DNA from: an uncultured Bacilli bacterium
GTDB lineage: Bacteria > Bacillota_I > Bacilli_A > RFN20 > CAG-826
Direction of reading: 5' to 3'
NCBI GenBank assembly: GCA_944350425.1
Contig: CALVOX010000004.1
Coordinates: forward strand, 1 to 64,000
Length of the DNA: 64,000 nucleotides
Made by a program: the position numbers and the translations under genes. The notes under the pieces are model-generated. The model saw nothing but the letters and a program-made list of their open reading frames with translations. It searched no databases and was not told the origin of the DNA. Positions 52,271 through 62,489 of this stretch are shown piece by piece (position 1 is the first letter of the stretch; each line of letters opens with the position of its first letter).

Positions 52271-54239
52271 TTTTGAATTAGTTTCAAAATTTAAACCAAC
52301 AGGAGATCAGCCTAAAGCCATTAAAGAATTGGTCGAAGGAATTAACGAAGGTAAAAAGTTCCAAGTATTACTTGGTGCAACTGGTACCGGTAAAACTTTT
52401 ACTATGGCAAATGTTATAACGGCTGTTCAAAAACCTACTTTAATATTAGTTCATAACAAAACTCTTGCTGGTCAATTATATCAAGAAATGAAAGAACTTT
52501 TTCCACATAATAGAGTTGAATATTTTGTTTCAAATTTTGATTTTTACCAACCTGAAGCTTATGTTGTATCTAGTGATACATATATTGAAAAAAATGCTGT
52601 AATGAATGAAGAAATTGAAATGATGAGAGTTGCTGCTGTTAACTCTATTGTTTCAAGAAGAGATACAATTGTTGTAGCTTCAGTTGCCTCGATTTATGGT
52701 TTGACTGACCCTGAAGAATATAAAAAATTGGCTTTTGAAGTGCGAGTCGATGAAGAACTAGACTTAAAAGATTTTACTACTAAATTAATTAATTCTGCTT
52801 ATACAAGAAATGAAATAGATCTTGCACCTGGTAGATTTAGGATACATGGAGATACTATATCCATTATGAGAGCGGGCGATAAAGATGAGTATATTCGTAT
52901 AGAACTCTTTGGTGACACAGTTGATGGTATTTATAAATGTAATTATTTGACAGGAGAAATTTTAGAAAGTTATCAAGTTTTATCCTTTTTCCCTGCTTAT
53001 GACCACGCTTCTACAAGAGACAGAATTACTAAAGCTTGTGAAAGAATAAAAGAAGAATTAAAAGAAAGAATTGAATATTTTAAAAGCGAAGGAAAATTAT
53101 TAGAAGCCGAAAGAATTGAGCAAAGAACTAATCACGACATCGAATCGCTTCTTGAATTTGGAATGTGTCCAGGAATAGAAAACTATTCTCGCCATATAGA
53201 TGGAAGAAAAGAAGGAGAAAAACCATTTTGTTTAATGGATTATTTTCCTAAAGATTATTTAATGATAATCGATGAAAGTCACGCTACCATCCCTCAAGTT
53301 AGAGGAATGTTTAATGGTGATAAATCAAGAAAGCAAAATTTAGTTGATTATGGTTTTAGATTACCTTCTGCCCTTGATAATAGACCACTTAATTTTGATG
53401 AATTTGTCGAAGAATTTAACCAAGTAATCTTTACTAGCGCAACTCCAGGACCTTTCGAATTAGAAAAGACTAATGGAAAATTTGCTGAACAAATCATTAG
53501 ACCAACCGGACTCCTTGATCCGAAAATTGTAGTTAGACCAACTTTGGGTCAAATTGACGACTTATTATTGGAAATTAAAGAACGTGTAGCTAGAAAAGAA
53601 AGAGTTATGGTTGTTACTTTAACTATTCGAATGGCTGAAGATTTAACAGAATATCTTAAAGGTAAAGAAATTAAAACTGTTTATTTACATAATGAGTGTA
53701 AAACTTTAGAAAGAGGCGAAATTATTTATCAATTAAGAAAAGGTAAGTATGATGTTTTAGTTGGAATCAACCTTTTAAGAGAAGGCTTAGATATTCCTGA
53801 AGTTTCTTTAGTTGCTATTTTAGATGCTGATAAAGAAGGTTTCTTAAGAAGTGAAAGGAGTTTAATTCAAGTAGTTGGTAGAGCTGCAAGAAATGCTAAT
53901 GGTGAAGCAATAATGTATGCTGATAAGATTACAGAATCAATGGAAAAATGTATTAAAGAAACAAATAGAAGAAGAAAGGTTCAAGAAAAATATAACGAAG
54001 AATATGGCATTATTCCTACAACCATTATTAAAGAAATTGTCGATCCAATTCATGCAATTACATTTGAAGATAATAAACTTACTAAAATTAAAAATGAAGA
54101 AGTTAAATTGTCTAAAAAAGAAATTGAAGAAAGAATTAAATTTGTTGAATCTGAGATGAGAAAAGCAGCTAAGGTTTTTGATTTTGAAAAAGCTATAGAG
54201 CTAAGAGAGCTTCTTTTTGAATTAAAGCAAATGAAATAA
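52254..54239 (+). CDS. uvrB: UvrABC excinuclease subunit B
   Basis: 661 aa DNA-damage recognition helicase. PTGDQPKAIKELVEG, Walker A LGATGTGKTFT, the beta-hairpin region VSNFDFYQPEAYV, DESHATIPQVRGM, GINLLREGLDIPEVSL and GRAARN motifs are all intact, as is the C-terminal UVR domain for UvrC or UvrA (FVESEMRKAAKVFDFEKAIE). The upstream ATG at 52218 would add a lysine-rich extension; SD AAGAAGG (52242-52248) supports ATG 52254 (or 52257). uvrA and uvrC are not in the window. Confidence 0.96.
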   Translation: MMNQNNFELVSKFKPTGDQPKAIKELVEGINEGKKFQVLLGATGTGKTFTMANVITAVQKPTLILVHNKTLAGQLYQEMKELFPHNRVEYFVSNFDFYQPEAYVVSSDTYIEKNAVMNEEIEMMRVAAVNSIVSRRDTIVVASVASIYGLTDPEEYKKLAFEVRVDEELDLKDFTTKLINSAYTRNEIDLAPGRFRIHGDTISIMRAGDKDEYIRIELFGDTVDGIYKCNYLTGEILESYQVLSFFPAYDHASTRDRITKACERIKEELKERIEYFKSEGKLLEAERIEQRTNHDIESLLEFGMCPGIENYSRHIDGRKEGEKPFCLMDYFPKDYLMIIDESHATIPQVRGMFNGDKSRKQNLVDYGFRLPSALDNRPLNFDEFVEEFNQVIFTSATPGPFELEKTNGKFAEQIIRPTGLLDPKIVVRPTLGQIDDLLLEIKERVARKERVMVVTLTIRMAEDLTEYLKGKEIKTVYLHNECKTLERGEIIYQLRKGKYDVLVGINLLREGLDIPEVSLVAILDADKEGFLRSERSLIQVVGRAARNANGEAIMYADKITESMEKCIKETNRRRKVQEKYNEEYGIIPTTIIKEIVDPIHAITFEDNKLTKIKNEEVKLSKKEIEERIKFVESEMRKAAKVFDFEKAIELRELLFELKQMK

Positions 54240-54261
54240 TTCGCAAAACTAAAACTTATGT

Positions 54262-54267
54262 TATAAT
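54262..54267 (+). promoter_or_regulatory. Extended -10 box nine bases before an ATG
   Basis: TGTTATAAT with -10 at 54262-54267; the glycosyltransferase ATG is at 54277. No SD, so the mRNA is probably leaderless. The -35 region is poor. Confidence 0.5.
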
Positions 54268-54276
54268 ATCTAAACT

Positions 54277-55554
54277 ATGTGGTACGATACACTTTATGAA
54301 GTATTAACTGCCATTAATAATGTTATTTTATATTTTATTGGTGTGCCTTTTTTATTACAACTCATTTACATGTGTCTTTTTTGGGTTAAAAAAAAGACAT
54401 ATAAAAAGAGCGATAAGAAACATCGCTGCGCAATTCTTATTGCTGCTAGAAATGAAGAAAGTGTTATATATAATACCATTAAAGATTTACTAGATAATCA
54501 AGATTATCCAAAAGATTTATTCGATGTATATGTAGTTGCACATAATTGTACTGATGGTACAGCCTTAAAAGCTAAAGAAGCTGGGGCAAAGGTTTTCGCT
54601 TTAAACGATCCAGATAAAAGTCATCATATAGTTTGCTATGCATTAAAAGCAGGAGTACAAGAGATATTAGATAGTAATATAAATTATGATTTTATTATTA
54701 GATTAGATGCTGACAATCATGTAAATAAAGAATTTATTTCTTTAATGAATGATGCTTTTTCTAGTGGTGTAAAATTAGCTAGGCCTTATGAATCAGCTAT
54801 AAATATAAATCAAAGTGGTTATACTAAAGCTTGCGGATTATATTATGTTTTCGATTCTCGCTTTTCTTCTAGAGTTAGAGAAAGACTTCATATTGATGCT
54901 CATTGTCAAGGTCCTGGATTAATGTTTTCTATGGAAATTGCTAGAAAATATGGCTTTGATGCAGTAACAATTTGTGAAGACACAGAATTTAACTTTGAAA
55001 GAATCCTTCAAGGTTATCGTGCTCATTATGTTGAAGATGCTGTCGTTTATGAGGATTTACCATCGACTTTTAAAGATACTTACGCTCGTAATATTCGTTT
55101 AGGCTCAGGTAATATCTTGTTGTTAAAAAGATACTTCTTTAAACTTTTTGGCAAGTTCTTCACTACATTACATTTCTCGTATATTGAACAAATTTTAACT
55201 TTCTTATTTATCCCAATTTGTCCAATACTATGTATTTGGCTACCTCTTTATTATATTTATGCAATAATTTTTCTAACTATAACTGGCCAAATGCAAGCCC
55301 TTTATACGATGTTGATAATTATTGGAATAGTTTTATTGATATTATTCTTATTTATGGGAATTTTACAATCTTCTTTGTTAGTTATTTTAGATTATAAAAA
55401 GATGGGCGCAAAAAGAAGAAGAGATTTAATCCCAGGCATAATACTTTTCCCCGTTTTTACTATAATCTATTGTATTACAATAACTATTGGTGTTTTCTCA
55501 AAACCAAAATGGATTCCCGTTAGAAGAAATCCTCAAGAAACAAATAAAAAGTAG
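54277..55554 (+). CDS. Membrane glycosyltransferase, family 2
   Basis: 425 aa GT-A-fold glycosyltransferase with membrane anchors. One N-terminal hydrophobic helix (about 14-36) precedes the catalytic domain, with ILIAARNEESVIYNTI, the metal-binding IRLDADNHV and a CEDTEFNFERILQGYR region that contains the base. Three or four hydrophobic segments follow (about 300-410). It lacks the QxxRW motif of processive synthases; RNIRLGSGN stands in that place. It should add a sugar to a lipid, wall or capsule precursor. There is no SD, and the -10 box is 9 nt from ATG. The donor is unknown. Confidence 0.85.
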   Translation: MWYDTLYEVLTAINNVILYFIGVPFLLQLIYMCLFWVKKKTYKKSDKKHRCAILIAARNEESVIYNTIKDLLDNQDYPKDLFDVYVVAHNCTDGTALKAKEAGAKVFALNDPDKSHHIVCYALKAGVQEILDSNINYDFIIRLDADNHVNKEFISLMNDAFSSGVKLARPYESAININQSGYTKACGLYYVFDSRFSSRVRERLHIDAHCQGPGLMFSMEIARKYGFDAVTICEDTEFNFERILQGYRAHYVEDAVVYEDLPSTFKDTYARNIRLGSGNILLLKRYFFKLFGKFFTTLHFSYIEQILTFLFIPICPILCIWLPLYYIYAIIFLTITGQMQALYTMLIIIGIVLLILFLFMGILQSSLLVILDYKKMGAKRRRDLIPGIILFPVFTIIYCITITIGVFSKPKWIPVRRNPQETNKK

Positions 55555-55643
55555 GTTAGCAAGGTCTATTTAATTTATAAATAAAAGTAGACTTAATTAA
55601 ATTTAAAAGATAAAATATTTAAGCGTTCAAGGAGATTTAAAAT

Positions 55644-55934
55644 ATGCAATGGTATGATTGGATATTCTGGATAATTTGCTTAGTAATCATTGTCTTGGGG
55701 TTACTTCAAGGTGGTAAAAGTGAAGGCGCTTCTGGTGCTATTACTGGTGGCGGATTAAACGTCTTTGTTAAAACTAAAGAAAGAGGTTCTGAATTAATTG
55801 TTTCTTATCTTACACTTGGATTTGGAATTGTATTCTTGTTCTTAGCTTTACTTTCTACTGTTCTTACTAATGTAAGTACAAGTGAAGAAACAGCTACAAC
55901 AGCAATTCATTTTGTTCAAAACTTTTTGCTCTAA
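55644..55934 (+). CDS. secG: Preprotein translocase subunit SecG
   Basis: 96 aa SecG, a small two-helix membrane component of SecYEG. The first helix lies at 5-23 and the second at 60-80. The linker GGKSEGASGAITGGG and the second helix are typical. The sequence RGSELIVSYLTLGFGIVFLFLALL fits the family. SD CAAGGAG precedes the ATG. In many Firmicutes secG is followed by rnr, smpB and ssrA; here rnr and smpB are absent but ssrA lies about 1.6 kb downstream. Confidence 0.88.
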   Translation: MQWYDWIFWIICLVIIVLGLLQGGKSEGASGAITGGGLNVFVKTKERGSELIVSYLTLGFGIVFLFLALLSTVLTNVSTSEETATTAIHFVQNFLL

Positions 55935-55952
55935 TTATCTGATATGAATGTT

Positions 55953-55983
55953 AAAACTTAGTCGAATAGACTAAGTTTTTTTA
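55953..55983 (+). terminator. Rho-independent terminator of secG
   Basis: AAAACTTAGTC (55953-55963) / GACTAAGTTTT (55969-55979), 5-nt loop, T run. Confidence 0.92.
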
Positions 55984-55985
55984 AT

Positions 55986-56018
55986 AAAAAAAGAGAATTC
56001 ATATAAACATGAATTCTC
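55986..56018 (-). terminator. Terminator of the convergent membrane-protein gene
   Basis: GAGAATTC (55993-56000) / GAATTCTC (56011-56018); on the minus strand the stem runs into seven T. Confidence 0.85.
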
Positions 56019-56039
56019 AAGATTTAACTATAATTTATT

Positions 56040-57026
56040 TTATTGAATTGGAGTTCTTAGATATTTCATTGTTAGCCACATAGCTCTAAATCCATAACAC
56101 ATTACATAAATCATGGACATAATTTGTAAAGAAGAACCCATAATATAACCTAAAATCATAGTAATAATTGCAGGGGTTAATGTAGCATGGAACGTAATAC
56201 CCATTACTTGATAGAATTTTAATATTCTATTAGGGTTATTTTTACCTCTAGACATCAAGAATAAGATAGGAAGAATAAGAAGAGTAATACCACCATTGAT
56301 ACCAAGAATAATTCCGACCATCATACCAACTTGTTGGCCTCTGATATCAAGATAACCTTGGTCTGCAAAGGTAAAGAAGTTAGTCATATAAGCTTGTTTG
56401 ATTTCATTAATATCTTCAAGCGAAGTTGCGTTTTGCTTTAAATAACTTTTGAAGGAGGCAATATCTTCGATATGCCCATATCTACCAGCTGTGTTGCCAA
56501 CCATTTGAGTGGAACCTTGTTGATAAATGGAAATAGAATATTGATCACTTCCTAAGAACATAGCATTAGAGACATTAGGATTATTCTCTAAAACAGAGTT
56601 AATTTGATCGGTGAATGATACGCCTGTATCGGTATCAAAATAATAAATATCGAATCTTAAATTACTTCTTTGGTAATTATAAATTAATGAATTTGATACT
56701 GGTTCAACTGTTGATAACTTATGGTCAACAATTTTTAAATCAGGGGCAGTTTCATCCTCAACATAGTTATAAATTGCTTCAACTAAAACATCATTGTATT
56801 GGTTGTTTATGCTCGAAGAACCATTTCTAGTAGCTTCAGTAGTTAATGTAGGCATAACACTAATAAATAGTGAGAGTAACATAACGAATATAGAACTAAT
56901 CCAATGTTTTATACCTATTTCTTTAACAACGCCGTTATTAATTAATGATTTTAAGTAGAAGAATACTTTATTAAAATTAAACTTTTTCTTTTTTGGTTTT
57001 AATACTTTCGCGTTTTTACTTGCCAT
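56040..57026 (-). CDS. Membrane protein of unknown function (YIP1/DUF1189-like layout)
   Basis: 328 aa. The N-terminal 40 residues are Lys/Phe-rich and cytoplasmic; the first helix is at about 44-63. An extracellular domain of about 160 residues follows (64-225), rich in Asn, Ser, Tyr and Asp. Three C-terminal hydrophobic segments lie at about 231-257, 272-294 and 297-318. The order of elements resembles DUF1189/YIP1 proteins, but I see no diagnostic motif. SD GAGGTGAT precedes the ATG. A 22-bp perfect palindrome lies just upstream, between it and the divergent Nudix gene. Confidence 0.7.
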   Translation of the reverse strand: MASKNAKVLKPKKKKFNFNKVFFYLKSLINNGVVKEIGIKHWISSIFVMLLSLFISVMPTLTTEATRNGSSSINNQYNDVLVEAIYNYVEDETAPDLKIVDHKLSTVEPVSNSLIYNYQRSNLRFDIYYFDTDTGVSFTDQINSVLENNPNVSNAMFLGSDQYSISIYQQGSTQMVGNTAGRYGHIEDIASFKSYLKQNATSLEDINEIKQAYMTNFFTFADQGYLDIRGQQVGMMVGIILGINGGITLLILPILFLMSRGKNNPNRILKFYQVMGITFHATLTPAIITMILGYIMGSSLQIMSMIYVMCYGFRAMWLTMKYLRTPIQ

Positions 57027-57045
57027 TTAATAATCACCTCAACGT

Positions 57046-57067
57046 TTAAATAGTATATACTATTTAA
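57046..57067. promoter_or_regulatory. Perfect 22-bp palindrome, putative operator
   Basis: TTAAATAGTAT (57046-57056) followed with no spacer by its exact complement (57057-57067). It lies in the 94-bp divergent region between the membrane-protein gene and the Nudix gene, next to a TATAAT (57070-57075) for the plus strand. Shape and place suit a dimeric repressor. No regulator gene is adjacent. Confidence 0.55.
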
Positions 57068-57120
57068 GGTATAATAACAAAAATTAATTCGAGATTTTTT
57101 AAATTTTATAGGTAATCAAA

Positions 57121-57519
57121 ATGGATAAGAAATATCAAAAATGCATCTTAACTAATATGATTCTCATTTATAAGGAAGACGAGATATTAGTAGTGGATAG
57201 AAAGAAGGAAGATTGGCCAGGATTAACATTCCCTGGTGGGCATGTTGAAAACGGCGAAACAATTATCGAAAGTGTTTTTAGAGAAGCAAAAGAAGAGACT
57301 GGTTTAGAACTTCTTGAAGTTAAACCTTGTGGAGTTTTTGAACGGCCTTGGGAAGCAGGTAGTAGGTACATCGCCTTTCTATATAAAAGCAATAAATTTA
57401 GAGGTGCTATTAAATCTAGCAAAGAAGGAGAAGTTTTGTTCCTAAATAGGAACGATATAAACAAATTTGATTTATCGCAAGATTTTGTTGAGTTACTAAA
57501 TATAATGATTGAAAACTAA
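57121..57519 (+). CDS. Nudix hydrolase (MutT-like)
   Basis: 132 aa hydrolase of nucleoside diphosphate derivatives. The Nudix box is intact: GGHVENGETIIESVFREAKEETGLEL carries the G-x5-E-x7-REUxEExGU residues. A leading segment YKEDEILVVDRKKEDWPGLTFP is typical of 8-oxo-dGTPase-like members. Real substrate unknown. SD TAGGT is weak. It is divergent from the membrane-protein gene across the palindrome, and its end overlaps the ssrA promoter. Confidence 0.88.
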   Translation: MDKKYQKCILTNMILIYKEDEILVVDRKKEDWPGLTFPGGHVENGETIIESVFREAKEETGLELLEVKPCGVFERPWEAGSRYIAFLYKSNKFRGAIKSSKEGEVLFLNRNDINKFDLSQDFVELLNIMIEN

Positions 57520-57538
57520 GTTTTTTGACACTTATAAT
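57509..57538 (+). promoter_or_regulatory. Promoter of ssrA
   Basis: TTGAAA (57509-57514), 18-bp spacer, TATAAT (57533-57538); the mature tmRNA 5' end follows after 9 nt. Confidence 0.6.
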
Positions 57539-57547
57539 TAAATTACT

Positions 57548-57907
57548 GGGGATGTCTTGGTTTCGACATATCTTGACTTGGCATTATGTGCAGCGGAGTT
57601 GTGACCTAATCACTATAAAAATATCTGGCAACAGAACACAAAATTTAGCATTCGCTGCTTAATTGCAGAATTAATTTAGTTTAAAGGAATGTGCAAACAT
57701 TAAACGTTCAATTTCTTAAGTTTATTGTTTGAATTAGTTAAGAAGTCTAGTTAGACGATGATTATAAGTTTAACTTAGTATTCATAATCTCGTTTCTTAA
57801 ATGTTTGTAAGAATAACTTTAGGAAATTAAATCTTCTTTCTTACTAAGCTGTAGAAGTAATGTAGGGTTATTTATGGACCGGAGTTCAATTCTCCGCATC
57901 TCCACCA
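57548..57907 (+). ncRNA. ssrA: Transfer-messenger RNA (tmRNA), one-piece form
   Basis: 360 nt RNA that rescues stalled ribosomes with SmpB. The 5' end GGGGATGTCTTGGTTTCGACA and the 3' end with GGAGTTCAATTCTCC, then CATCTCC and an encoded ACCA, form the tRNA-like acceptor domain (GGGGATG pairs CATCTCC). The tag frame is GGC at 57627 to TAA at 57660-57662 and reads GNRTQNLAFAA after the charged alanine. The sequence between the tag and the T arm folds as several pseudoknots in relatives; I did not model it. The tag end AFAA differs from the common ALAA. Confidence 0.95.
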
Positions 57908-58002
57908 CTTTCTAAAAAACGTTTAAATATTTATTTTATTAATTATTAAAAACACATTAAACAGTTCTTTTTAACAATTTGAATTGATAATAGGGTAAAC
58001 TT

Positions 58003-58905
58003 ATGATTCAAACTCAAGATTTAATCAATTGCATGAATATTCTTGAATACTTGCAAACACATTCTCCTGAAATTATTTCACGCGATGAAATAGCAAGTAT
58101 ATTTAATATTGACATTAGAACTGTCTCAAGATATGCAAAACGTCTTCAACCTTTAGGTGTCGTATCTAGAAAAGGGAAAAAAGGCGGTTATTCCTATGAA
58201 GGAAAAAAATTATTTAATTCAGCTTTTGACTCTATAGATGATTTATACGCAGTTAATTTAACATTAAATTCACCAAGAGTTTTAAAAATGTTTAATAACA
58301 AGAAAATCGGTGGAATAATTCTTTCTGAAGATGTTATTTTCCATAATGATACTATTCCTGATAAGGCATTAGATAAAATGATTAAAATTCTTGATGCTAT
58401 AAGAACTAAAGAAGCGATTAGAATTAAATATATTAAAGAAGGAAAACCATTTGAATGTACAATAGAACCACTATGTTTTAAAAATTATGATGGTTTTGTT
58501 TATTTGTTCGCATATTATAGAAATTCATTAAGAATATATTCGGTTAATAAACTTGAGTTTGTTGATTATATTCCAGAACAAAAGTTTGAAAGAAACGAAC
58601 AAGATGTTGAATTAATTAAGAGTTTACCAAATCACGAAATTTACGGAAAAGATCCTCTATGTTCTTTTTCAATTGAAGCTTCAAAAGAAATATATAATAG
58701 ATTAAAAAAATCTTTTAAAAATACGATTAAAATCGATTATACTAAACCTTCCCAAATCGTTAATATTGTCACTAGATCTTATAAAGAAGTTGTTTCAATT
58801 CTTTTGTCTTGTGGTATTTATGTAAGATTTTTAGATAAAAATAACCCTGTTTATACTCTTTATAAAGATACAATTAACCTAATGCGAAAAACTTTAACAG
58901 ATTAA
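58003..58905 (+). CDS. HTH-WYL domain transcriptional regulator
   Basis: 300 aa. The N-terminal winged helix reads ISRDEIASIFNIDIRTVSRY, then KRLQPLGVVSRKGKKGGYSY. The middle section has an IKYIKEGKPFECTIEPLCF segment like the WYL sensor domain that binds ligands or nucleic acid ends. The C-terminal WCX-like extension follows. WYL proteins regulate defence, DNA damage or metabolism; the target is unknown. It stands alone between ssrA and eno, with a weak AGGG ribosome site. Confidence 0.78.
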   Translation: MIQTQDLINCMNILEYLQTHSPEIISRDEIASIFNIDIRTVSRYAKRLQPLGVVSRKGKKGGYSYEGKKLFNSAFDSIDDLYAVNLTLNSPRVLKMFNNKKIGGIILSEDVIFHNDTIPDKALDKMIKILDAIRTKEAIRIKYIKEGKPFECTIEPLCFKNYDGFVYLFAYYRNSLRIYSVNKLEFVDYIPEQKFERNEQDVELIKSLPNHEIYGKDPLCSFSIEASKEIYNRLKKSFKNTIKIDYTKPSQIVNIVTRSYKEVVSILLSCGIYVRFLDKNNPVYTLYKDTINLMRKTLTD

Positions 58906-58984
58906 TAACTTTCGTATCAATTTCATTTTAAATTTATTTATATTTTTACTATAATTAATATGACTTTAAAAAGGAGATACTTAA

Positions 58985-60283
<1,299 letters not shown>

Positions 60284-60312
60284 TAAATTTATATTTCAAA
60301 TTAATCAATAAT

Positions 60313-60343
60313 GAGCCGGTCGGATGATCGGCTCTCTTTTTTT
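60313..60343 (+). terminator. Rho-independent terminator of eno
   Basis: GAGCCGGTC (60313-60321) / GATCGGCTC (60326-60334), GGAT loop, then a T run. Confidence 0.93.
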
Positions 60344-60359
60344 ATAATTGCTTTTAATG

Positions 60360-60365
60360 TATAAT
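60360..60365 (+). promoter_or_regulatory. -10 box eight bases before an ATG
   Basis: TATAAT at 60360-60365; the next gene starts at 60374 without an SD. No good -35 is visible. Confidence 0.45.
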
Positions 60366-60373
60366 GTTTAATC

Positions 60374-61000
60374 ATGAAAAAGAGATTGAATTTTAATAAC
60401 GGATTTTTAAATTTTGCCACGATTGTTTGCTTAATGTATGTTTTGTTTATGATATTGAACTTAGCAGTAGGCGCAATTGTTAGTTACAACTTCGATACAT
60501 CAGCTTTAAACATACTTTCTTTAGTTGTTGATATACTTTTTTATTGTTTAGTAGCCTTTTATTTTTATAGAGCTAAAGGAGGAGCGAGTGGAAGTGCACT
60601 TTATGCGATGCTTTCTCTTGCTATTTGTACCTATCTTCTTCCAACTATTTTGACTCTTATAGAAGGTATTGCTCATGGTGATTTGTATAGAATTATTCCT
60701 ATTTTCTCATCGTTAGGTGTGGGTATTGCTTATTCGATTATTTTAATTATTAATTCTCGAAATCCTAAAAAAGGATTAACGATTGCTATGTTTGTATTAG
60801 GAATTATTCTTTTTGGCTTAGCTTTTTATCAATTTTTTGTAGAAAACGGAAGTGTTGTTGAAGCTATTGGAAATGTTTTATTAAACTCAAGAATAGATTT
60901 ATTTTTCCAATATCTAATTACATTTATTTATAATTTCTTTTCGTTTGGTTTTGCTATTATATTTATGCTTTATCCTGTTTATGCAATGAAAAGTTATTAA
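60374..61000 (+). CDS. Six-helix membrane protein of unknown function
   Basis: 208 aa, almost entirely hydrophobic, with six segments near residues 13-35, 43-68, 75-95, 107-127, 135-155 and 172-200. No motif or family that I recognise. Likely translated from a leaderless mRNA, since TATAAT lies 8 nt before the ATG and there is no SD. It ends 4 bp past the end of the convergent YolD-like gene. Function unknown; the layout is like small predicted transporters or YIP-type proteins. Confidence 0.7.
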   Translation: MKKRLNFNNGFLNFATIVCLMYVLFMILNLAVGAIVSYNFDTSALNILSLVVDILFYCLVAFYFYRAKGGASGSALYAMLSLAICTYLLPTILTLIEGIAHGDLYRIIPIFSSLGVGIAYSIILIINSRNPKKGLTIAMFVLGIILFGLAFYQFFVENGSVVEAIGNVLLNSRIDLFFQYLITFIYNFFSFGFAIIFMLYPVYAMKSY

Positions 61001-61413
61001 CAAATAACATCAAAAGGGCTTGATTGGTCTTCAATATCAATTATGTTTTTTAATGGAAGGTAGAAATTATCAAAATATGCTACCTTCTTTTTTATATCAA
61101 TATAAATAATCGTATCTTGTATTTGATAGATATAACCATCGTAATATATTTTTAAGTTTAAAGGGGTTTTATAATCATAATTGAGTAAAATATTATTGAT
61201 TTTGCGGCATTGTTCATTAAAAACTAAAGGTTTTTCAACCTTATATTTCTGATAAATCATTTGTTCTAAGAACTTGCCTTGCTCAACAAGTGAAGCAAAA
61301 GGTAGCCACTTTTTCATCCCTCTATCCATACCACTTAATTTTACAAACAATCTAATTAATTTTAAATAAAAATATGTCTCTTCCCTAAGAGACATATTTT
61401 GAATAGATTTCAT
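60997..61413 (-). CDS. YolD-like protein
   Basis: 138 aa. The stretch MDRGMKKWLPFASLVEQGKF is the hallmark RG-x2-KW-x-PFA-x-L-x-EQ of the YolD-like family. C-terminal beta-strands (IYQIQDTIIYIDIKKKVAYF and LPLKNIIDIE) are also like YolD. YolD proteins are usually encoded next to a Y-family DNA polymerase (UvrX/DinB) in Firmicutes; none is here. The N-terminal 28 residues before MDRG are not typical, so the true start may be the later Met. DegV precedes it by 6 bp. Confidence 0.72.
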   Translation of the reverse strand: MKSIQNMSLREETYFYLKLIRLFVKLSGMDRGMKKWLPFASLVEQGKFLEQMIYQKYKVEKPLVFNEQCRKINNILLNYDYKTPLNLKIYYDGYIYQIQDTIIYIDIKKKVAYFDNFYLPLKNIIDIEDQSSPFDVIC

Positions 61414-61419
61414 TAGATA

Positions 61420-62286
61420 TTAGTTTGATTTTTTAGTAACGGTACAAGCAAGAACACCTGGACCAGTATGGGTTACTATTAAGCAAGAAAGAGTGCTTAA
61501 TTCGACGTTTTCAATACCAATAGTTTCCTTAAATTCTTTTTCAAATTGCTTGGCTTCATCAAGATTTTTAGAATAAGCGATTGAAAAATAAAGTTCGGAT
61601 TTTGGTACATCCTTGAATTTAGTTTCTAAATCCTTTTTAACAGCATCGATCATTACTTGCTTTGCTTTTTTAACCCCGATTGCTTTAGCATAAGCATCAA
61701 GTTTACCGCCAAAAATTGATAAGACTGGTTTTAAATGAAGTGCTCCGCCTAATAAAGCAGCAGCAGGAGTGATTCTTCCGCCTTTTTTAAGGTATTTTAG
61801 GGTGTTAACCATGATATAAATTGATGAATTTGGTCCATCTGTATTTAAAATTTGTTGAATTTCTTCAGCACTTCTGCCACTTTGAACTAGGCTAACAGCG
61901 TCTCTAACACTTTCTTTCAATGTTGGCTCAATTCTATGGTTATCAATAATAAATACTTTGCCTTTAAATTCCTCGTCTTGAGCAAGTTGAGAAGCGGTAG
62001 CACAAGTTGCGCTCAATCCTGAAGACATTGGGATATGCACGATTTGATCATGGTCTTTTAAAAGCTTTCTCCAAAGATCCATTACTTCACCAGGTGATGG
62101 TTGGCTTGTTGAACAGTCTTCGCCGCTTTCTAATTTTTTAATAAATGTATCTTCGTCAATGTTTTCGTCTTGGAAATAAACTTCCCCATTGATAATTAAT
62201 GGCATTCTTAGAATTGTGATTCCTAGTTTAGAAGCTTCCTCTTTAGTGAATGAAGCTGCATCGTCAGTAATAATTGCAATTTTCAT
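61420..62286 (-). CDS. DegV family fatty-acid-binding protein
   Basis: 288 aa fatty-acid-binding protein, FakB-like, that presents acyl chains to the kinase FakA for phospholipid synthesis. IAIITDDAASFTKEEA opens it; DCSTSQPSPGEVMDLW and HIPMSSGLSATCATASQLA shape the lipid pocket, and LKKGGRITPAAALLG and VTHTGPGVLAC follow, all diagnostic of DegV. SD GAGGAAA lies on the minus strand. fakA is not in the window. Confidence 0.93.
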   Translation of the reverse strand: MKIAIITDDAASFTKEEASKLGITILRMPLIINGEVYFQDENIDEDTFIKKLESGEDCSTSQPSPGEVMDLWRKLLKDHDQIVHIPMSSGLSATCATASQLAQDEEFKGKVFIIDNHRIEPTLKESVRDAVSLVQSGRSAEEIQQILNTDGPNSSIYIMVNTLKYLKKGGRITPAAALLGGALHLKPVLSIFGGKLDAYAKAIGVKKAKQVMIDAVKKDLETKFKDVPKSELYFSIAYSKNLDEAKQFEKEFKETIGIENVELSTLSCLIVTHTGPGVLACTVTKKSN

Positions 62287-62489
62287 AAAAAAAGTTTCCT
62301 CATTTTTAACGAAAAAAAGTATAACATTTATCGTGTTTTTTTAAAATGTAGTAATATTTACGCTAAAATCTAGCCCCGATTCAAGTATTTCTAGTATTCA
62401 ATATTACTTAGTTTTTTTAGAAATTTTAAACTAATTAGATAATGATAAAATCTATTTATTTTCATTTAATGTCAAAATATCACAATAGT

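Noticed and set aside
57548-57907. Small protein genes within the region 57548-57907
   Set aside because: The region has the conserved 5' and 3' ends of tmRNA; short frames in it are incidental except for the tag.
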